Shown: positions 6,570 through 9,847 of the stretch, one piece after another
Layout: the number at the start of each line of letters is the position of its first letter
Position numbering within the stretch: position 1 is the stretch's first letter
NCBI GenBank assembly: GCA_018062585.1
Contig: JAGORY010000003.1
Location: 1 to 9,847, forward strand
Direction of reading: 5' to 3'
DNA from: Candidatus Peribacteraceae bacterium
GTDB taxonomy: Bacteria; Patescibacteriota; Gracilibacteria; Peribacterales; Peribacteraceae
DNA: 9,847 nt
Made by a program: the position numbers and the translations under genes
Notes under the pieces: generated by a model
What the model saw: the letters and a program-made list of their open reading frames with translations, nothing else
The model's database searches: none
Told to the model about the DNA's origin: nothing

Positions 6570-7115
6570 CTACGCAACAGCGGCGTTGAGCATGGCAAGA
6601 ATTTTGCGGCGTCCACCCTCCGATTCTTCTATCAGCGTTCGCCATTCATCTTCCAGCGGGGCAGCTTGTTCGTACGCTTGGGTAATCGATGGGATTCCCT
6701 CAGCACACAACAACTCTTCGCGCTCAGCACCGGTCCTTGCGATCCTCAGCTCATCATCCAGCGTGACCATCCGTTTCCCTATCTCGCCTTTTTGCCATTT
6801 TTCGAGCATCGTCAATCCTTCTCTCCACAATTCCAGTTCTTCATCTATAAGAATGTCTTCGAGCAGGTCTTCAAGTGCCCAACGCACTCGCTTCCATAAT
6901 TCTTCGTCGTGATGCGGACATCGTGCATGCTTGTTTGGGCATTCATCCTCAAAGCGATACTTTACACCGTTTTGACCGTAATAGATCGGCAATCCGTTGT
7001 CGTCTCGTCGTACTTCTTCGTGTCTCATTGGTTTACCGCCCGGGCACGTTAGAGGACGTTGAAATATAGCTTGTAGTTTTTCTAGATCGGCACGGTTTTG
7101 TCTGCCCAGATTCAT
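6570..7115 (-). CDS. Cys/His-rich protein, tandem paralog A
   Basis: No known family recognised. The 181-residue protein shares with its downstream neighbour the segments LEKLQAIFQRP (11-21), CPGGKPMRHEEVRRDDNG (24-41), ECPNKHARCPH (58-68) and LDDELRIARTG (119-129). Candidate metal ligands are Cys24, His32, Cys59, His63, Cys66 and His68. The middle insertion PIYYGQNGVKYRFED is longer than in paralog B, and the region 70-110 is acidic and probably helical. There is no signal peptide, so it is likely cytoplasmic. It follows the metallopeptidase gene by 19 bases and precedes paralog B by 46, so all three are probably cotranscribed. An ancient tandem duplication is the likely origin. Function is unknown; a regulatory, nucleic-acid-binding or toxin/antitoxin-like role would be speculation. 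Confidence 0.75.
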   Translation of the reverse strand: MNLGRQNRADLEKLQAIFQRPLTCPGGKPMRHEEVRRDDNGLPIYYGQNGVKYRFEDECPNKHARCPHHDEELWKRVRWALEDLLEDILIDEELELWREGLTMLEKWQKGEIGKRMVTLDDELRIARTGAEREELLCAEGIPSITQAYEQAAPLEDEWRTLIEESEGGRRKILAMLNAAVA

Positions 7116-7134
7116 AACGAGAGAGGTACGGAGC

Positions 7135-7986
7135 TTACCGCTTCAGTGTCCACGCAAAAGGCAACTTCGTCACATCCCACGGAATTTTCTTGCCCGGCAC
7201 GTACTGTCCTTTGGTGACGGGCGTGGAACCGGCGAACACGATCTGGTCCATGAAGTCATACTTGGCTTTCAGGACCGGATTCGTTGCCGCGATCTTTTGG
7301 AATGCTTCCTTCTGTAGTGCGTAATACGCGTATGCCTCCGCGAAGTCCTCGAATGGATCCGCAGACGAGTAGCCTGAGACGAAGTCGCTCTCCTTTGTGC
7401 CAGGATGGTTGATCTCGGGTGCCATCCAACTGATAGCGTAGTAGGCGACGCTCGTGTCATTGCCATAGATCGGTTTATTGCCGTCGTAGAAACTGGTGAG
7501 GCCACCCTGCTTGCTTCCACGGAGGCCGCCCAAGTCCGTCACATGTCCGCACTCGTGGATGATGAGTGCCTGAAACTCGCGGTCCGGAACGTTGCCGATG
7601 ACGATGATCGTCTGCTCACCACCGAGTCCTCGATTGGCGGCATTCTTATCGTAATTCACGTAGAAGTTTTTCAGGTTGTCGCGGCACTGTGGCGGAAGCG
7701 AGCGGAGCACTTGGTCGGCGAGGAGGCGATGGCGGGGCAGGATGTCATCCTGATCCACGACCGGAAGCAGGCTTCGCGGTGCCTTGTGAGGTCGGACCAC
7801 AGTCGGCTTCACGGAGAGCGATACCGACGACACCGTGGGTCCAGCGGCGTGCAAATCAGTTGTGCTTGCCATGAAAGACGCCCGTGCTACCATAACCGCA
7901 GTCAGGAGAAGCCCAGTCATCGTTCCCCCCAAGAGTAGGTGGACCGCCTTTCTTACCAGCGCTGGATACGTCTTAGATGAGAGCAT
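7135..7986 (-). CDS. Exported zinc metallopeptidase, lethal-factor-like active site
   Basis: Read from ATG 7986-7984 (283 residues), it has a basic N-terminus and a hydrophobic segment at about 15-38, a signal peptide or membrane anchor, then a Ser/Pro/Val-rich linker to about 75 and a globular domain. HECGH (144-148) is the zinc motif. Downstream GYSSADPFEDFAEAY (205-219) matches the arrangement I recall for anthrax lethal factor, SYG..(N)EAEFFAEAF: in both the Tyr lies seven residues before the Glu that serves as third zinc ligand (Tyr206 and Glu213 here). The tail YDFMDQIVFA also resembles the lethal-factor end. It is thus probably a member of the ATLF/M34-like gluzincins acting outside the membrane; the substrate is unknown. 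An ATG seven codons upstream (8007) lies inside the predicted -10 element and so would be outside the mRNA. Confidence 0.75.
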   Translation of the reverse strand: MLSSKTYPALVRKAVHLLLGGTMTGLLLTAVMVARASFMASTTDLHAAGPTVSSVSLSVKPTVVRPHKAPRSLLPVVDQDDILPRHRLLADQVLRSLPPQCRDNLKNFYVNYDKNAANRGLGGEQTIIVIGNVPDREFQALIIHECGHVTDLGGLRGSKQGGLTSFYDGNKPIYGNDTSVAYYAISWMAPEINHPGTKESDFVSGYSSADPFEDFAEAYAYYALQKEAFQKIAATNPVLKAKYDFMDQIVFAGSTPVTKGQYVPGKKIPWDVTKLPFAWTLKR

Positions 7987-8006
7987 AGAGAATGTAAAAG
8001 TGTTCA

Positions 8007-8035
8007 TTTATACTATATTGCCCAAATAATGTCAA
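8007..8035 (-). promoter_or_regulatory. Sigma70-type promoter for the minus-strand genes
   Basis: On the minus strand TTGACA (8035-8030) is followed by a 17-base spacer (8029-8013) and TATAAA (8012-8007). This is a perfect -35, ideal spacing and a five-of-six -10. Transcription would begin near 8000, downstream of the ATG at 8007-8005, leaving about 14 leader bases before the ATG at 7986. The -35 overlaps the start codon of the divergent methyltransferase gene, so the two directions may compete. Confidence 0.75.
8009..8019 (+). promoter_or_regulatory. Possible -10 element for the rRNA methyltransferase gene
   Basis: TATACT (8009-8014) and the overlapping TATATT (8014-8019) are good -10 hexamers, but neither has a recognisable -35 at 16-18 bases upstream. 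Either would give a transcript with a leader of only some 0-8 bases before the ATG at 8029, so a leaderless message is possible. The elements overlap the divergent promoter's -10 region. Confidence 0.4.
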
Positions 8036-9513
8036 GTCCTACGGAGCCCATCGCACCCATCGTCCCGCAGCCGGGCCAGTCCCACGTTCTTACCGTGGAG
8101 AAGTTTGCCCACGGCGGCGCGGGGTTTGCCACACTTGCGGGCGTGCCAGTCTTTATCGCAGGGGCCATCCCTGGGCAAAAGGTCTCGGTCGTGATCACGA
8201 AGAAGAAGGACACCTTCTATGAGGCTAAAGTCGAAAAGGTTCTCCTCCGTTCCAAGGACGAGATCGTTCCCAAGTGCGCTCACTTCGGTACGTGCGGCGG
8301 ATGTGTCTGGCAGAACCTGTCCTACAACAAGCAGATCCAATATAAGGAGGACATCGTTCGCGAGACTCTGGAGCATCTGACGCCGGTTGATCCTTCGGTC
8401 CGGAAACAGCTTCCCGGACGCGTGCTCAAAATCATCCCGAGTCCGCAGGTTTTTCATTACAGGAACAAGCTCGAGCTCACGTTTGGCTACGCGAACATGC
8501 GCAGCGAACAGCAGCCGCCCAAAGTTCCTGGCGGAAAGCCGCAGCGCATCTTCTTCGATGAAAATCCGGGCATTGGTTTTCACCAAGCTGGCGAGTGGGC
8601 GACGATTCTTCCGGTGACCGAGTGTCATTTGTATGACGAACAACTGCCGACACTTCTTGCTGACGTGAAGCGTTTCATGGTGGATACCAAACTTCCGGTC
8701 TACAACCCAAAAACGCACAAGGGCATGCTTCGAAATTTGATCCTCCGTCGTGGTGTCCACACCGACGAGCACATGATCTGTTTTGTGGTGCAGGCGAGGA
8801 AGAAAGAGTTGGAGCCTTTGTTCCAGAAATTTCTGCGCTTTGCCGGGCGTCCGCACCTCAAGTCACTGCTCATCGTCGAGCACTTTGGCCTCAACGATAA
8901 ACCGGAGGAACCGAAGATCCACGCTCTCGTCGGCGAACAGTGGATCACCGAACGTCTCTTCGATCTCTCGTTCCAGATTTCGCCGTTCTCGTTCTTTCAG
9001 ACGAACACGCTCGCGACCGAGAAGCTCTACATGGCCATTCGCACCGCCGCTGACTTGTCGCTGAAGGACACGGTTCTTGATGCGTACTGCGGCATGGGAA
9101 CCATCGGACAGTATCTCGCGCGGTACTGTGAGAAAGTTGTCGGCATTGAGTCGCATCCGTCGGCTGTCGATGATGCTCTCCGCTCTGCTGGCAAAAATCG
9201 CATCGGTAATATCAGTTTCTACAAAGGAAAAGCTGAGCAGGTTTTGCATCAGCAGCTCAAGGCAGGAGGTAAATACAAGTTCAACGTCATCGTCGTCGAT
9301 CCGCCGCGCGTCGGCCTGCATCCTGCCGCACTCGAGTCGATCATCACGCACAGGCCAGAAAAGATCGTCTACGTCTCCTGCAACGCAGCAACCTTCGCGC
9401 GCGACCTCGGAGAGCTTCTGAAGAACGGCTACGAACTCCGGACCGTTCAGCCAGTCGATATGTTCCCGCATACCGCGCATATTGAGCTCGTGGCGCTGTT
9501 GCATCGAAAATAA
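8029..9513 (+). CDS. rlmD: 23S rRNA (uracil-C5)-methyltransferase, RlmD/TrmA family
   Basis: SAM-dependent enzyme that makes 5-methyluridine in 23S rRNA; members also act on tRNA U54, so the exact target is not certain. Of 494 residues, an N-terminal TRAM RNA-binding domain is about 14-72. The 4Fe-4S site has Cys83, Cys89 and Cys92 (CAHFGTCGGC) and Cys199 (TECHLY), as in E. coli RlmD. The methyltransferase core shows PFSFFQTN (319-326), DAYCGMGTIG (351-360), the SAM-pocket Glu in GIES, DPPRVGLHP (424-432), the nucleophile Cys451 in VSCNAATFARDL, and the base Glu486 in HTAHIELV. All catalytic parts are present. Residues 160-172 form a Pro/Gly-rich insertion. No Shine-Dalgarno precedes the start. 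Its stop TAA shares one base with the rlmH start. Confidence 0.92.
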   Translation: MSSPTEPIAPIVPQPGQSHVLTVEKFAHGGAGFATLAGVPVFIAGAIPGQKVSVVITKKKDTFYEAKVEKVLLRSKDEIVPKCAHFGTCGGCVWQNLSYNKQIQYKEDIVRETLEHLTPVDPSVRKQLPGRVLKIIPSPQVFHYRNKLELTFGYANMRSEQQPPKVPGGKPQRIFFDENPGIGFHQAGEWATILPVTECHLYDEQLPTLLADVKRFMVDTKLPVYNPKTHKGMLRNLILRRGVHTDEHMICFVVQARKKELEPLFQKFLRFAGRPHLKSLLIVEHFGLNDKPEEPKIHALVGEQWITERLFDLSFQISPFSFFQTNTLATEKLYMAIRTAADLSLKDTVLDAYCGMGTIGQYLARYCEKVVGIESHPSAVDDALRSAGKNRIGNISFYKGKAEQVLHQQLKAGGKYKFNVIVVDPPRVGLHPAALESIITHRPEKIVYVSCNAATFARDLGELLKNGYELRTVQPVDMFPHTAHIELVALLHRK

Positions 9514-9847
9514 TGCATAAAATCACTCTCCTTTCCGTCGGGAAGGTAAAGACGCCGTGGATCAAAGACGGTTGCGCCGTGTACGAGGAACGGCTTAGTC
9601 ATTCGTGTGATTTCATCGAGCGGGTTCTGAGTGCCGGTGAGGAAAAAGAGGAACGGCAGAAGATCCTCGACGCGCTTGAGAAGACGGACGGGGTCATTGT
9701 CGCGCTCGATGATAAAGGCAAAGAATTTTCCTCCACCGAATTTGCGGCGTGGATCGGTAAACAGAAGAATATCGGGCAGCACATAACCTTCGTGCTCGGC
9801 GGAGCATACGGCCTCGATGATCGGATTCGAGCCAAGGCGACGCTTGT
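9513..9847 (+). CDS. rlmH: 23S rRNA (pseudouridine1915-N3)-methyltransferase, partial
   Basis: RlmH is a SPOUT-fold enzyme that methylates pseudouridine 1915 in helix 69 of 23S rRNA in assembled ribosomes. The first 111 codons are present; the rest, about 45 residues in typical members, lies beyond the window. Family marks are the start MHKITLLSVGKVK, ALDDKGKEFSSTEFA (64-78) and the SAM-binding knot segment FVLGGAYGL (93-101). The gene starts at the ATG in TAATG, sharing one base with the upstream stop, so its translation is probably coupled to that of the other rRNA methyltransferase gene. Confidence 0.93.
   Translation, partial: MHKITLLSVGKVKTPWIKDGCAVYEERLSHSCDFIERVLSAGEEKEERQKILDALEKTDGVIVALDDKGKEFSSTEFAAWIGKQKNIGQHITFVLGGAYGLDDRIRAKATL

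Noticed and set aside
6524..6616. N-terminal extension of paralog B from the ATG at 6616
   Set aside because: It overlaps the previous gene by 47 bases, is rich in Arg, and has no counterpart in paralog A, whose start aligns with the ATG at 6523.
8032..8856. Long minus-strand open frame (274 codons) opposite the rRNA methyltransferase
   Set aside because: Fully antisense to a gene with all catalytic motifs; its translation shows no recognisable domain, and GC-rich DNA readily yields such shadow frames.
8863..9504. Minus-strand open frame of 213 codons
   Set aside because: Also an antisense shadow of the methyltransferase gene with no family features.

Overview
The window holds eleven genes in two divergent groups, with almost no non-coding DNA apart from its first 176 bases and the 84 bases between secD and folB. 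The DNA is moderately GC-rich with a standard genetic code (TGA is used as a stop). Very few of the starts have a recognisable Shine-Dalgarno sequence. The organism cannot be fixed from the sequence. A small-genome uncultivated bacterium of the Patescibacteria/Peregrinibacteria kind would fit the compactness, the poor ribosome-binding sites and the odd SecD, but this is inference.

Minus strand, in transcription order (8035 down to 177): a near-consensus promoter; an exported zinc metallopeptidase with an active-site pattern like anthrax lethal factor; two tandem paralogous Cys/His-rich proteins of no family I recognise, in AT-richer DNA; a membrane protein equal to the N-terminal half of a polyprenyl glycosylphosphotransferase but without its catalytic half; a sugar-1-phosphate nucleotidyltransferase; a lipoprotein that looks like a free SecD ectodomain; SecD itself with a parvulin-type prolyl isomerase domain inserted in its extracytoplasmic region; and folB and folK of folate synthesis. 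folK has no ordinary start codon and appears to begin at an ATA that overlaps the folB stop. Gaps are mostly 10 to 60 bases, so much of this may be one transcript.

Plus strand (8029 to the end): an RlmD/TrmA-family 23S rRNA uracil-C5 methyltransferase, overlapping by one base the start of rlmH, another 23S rRNA methyltransferase, which runs off the window.

Non-coding elements: an imperfect inverted-repeat, MITE-like sequence at the left end, right after the folK stop, and between secD and folB two oppositely oriented four-unit arrays of a degenerate 7-bp repeat around a small hairpin. The most interesting material is the lipoprotein/SecD-parvulin pair, which suggests a modified Sec system that couples SecD pulling with folding of secreted proteins. 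secF is not adjacent. The Cys/His paralog pair and the lethal-factor-like peptidase come next.
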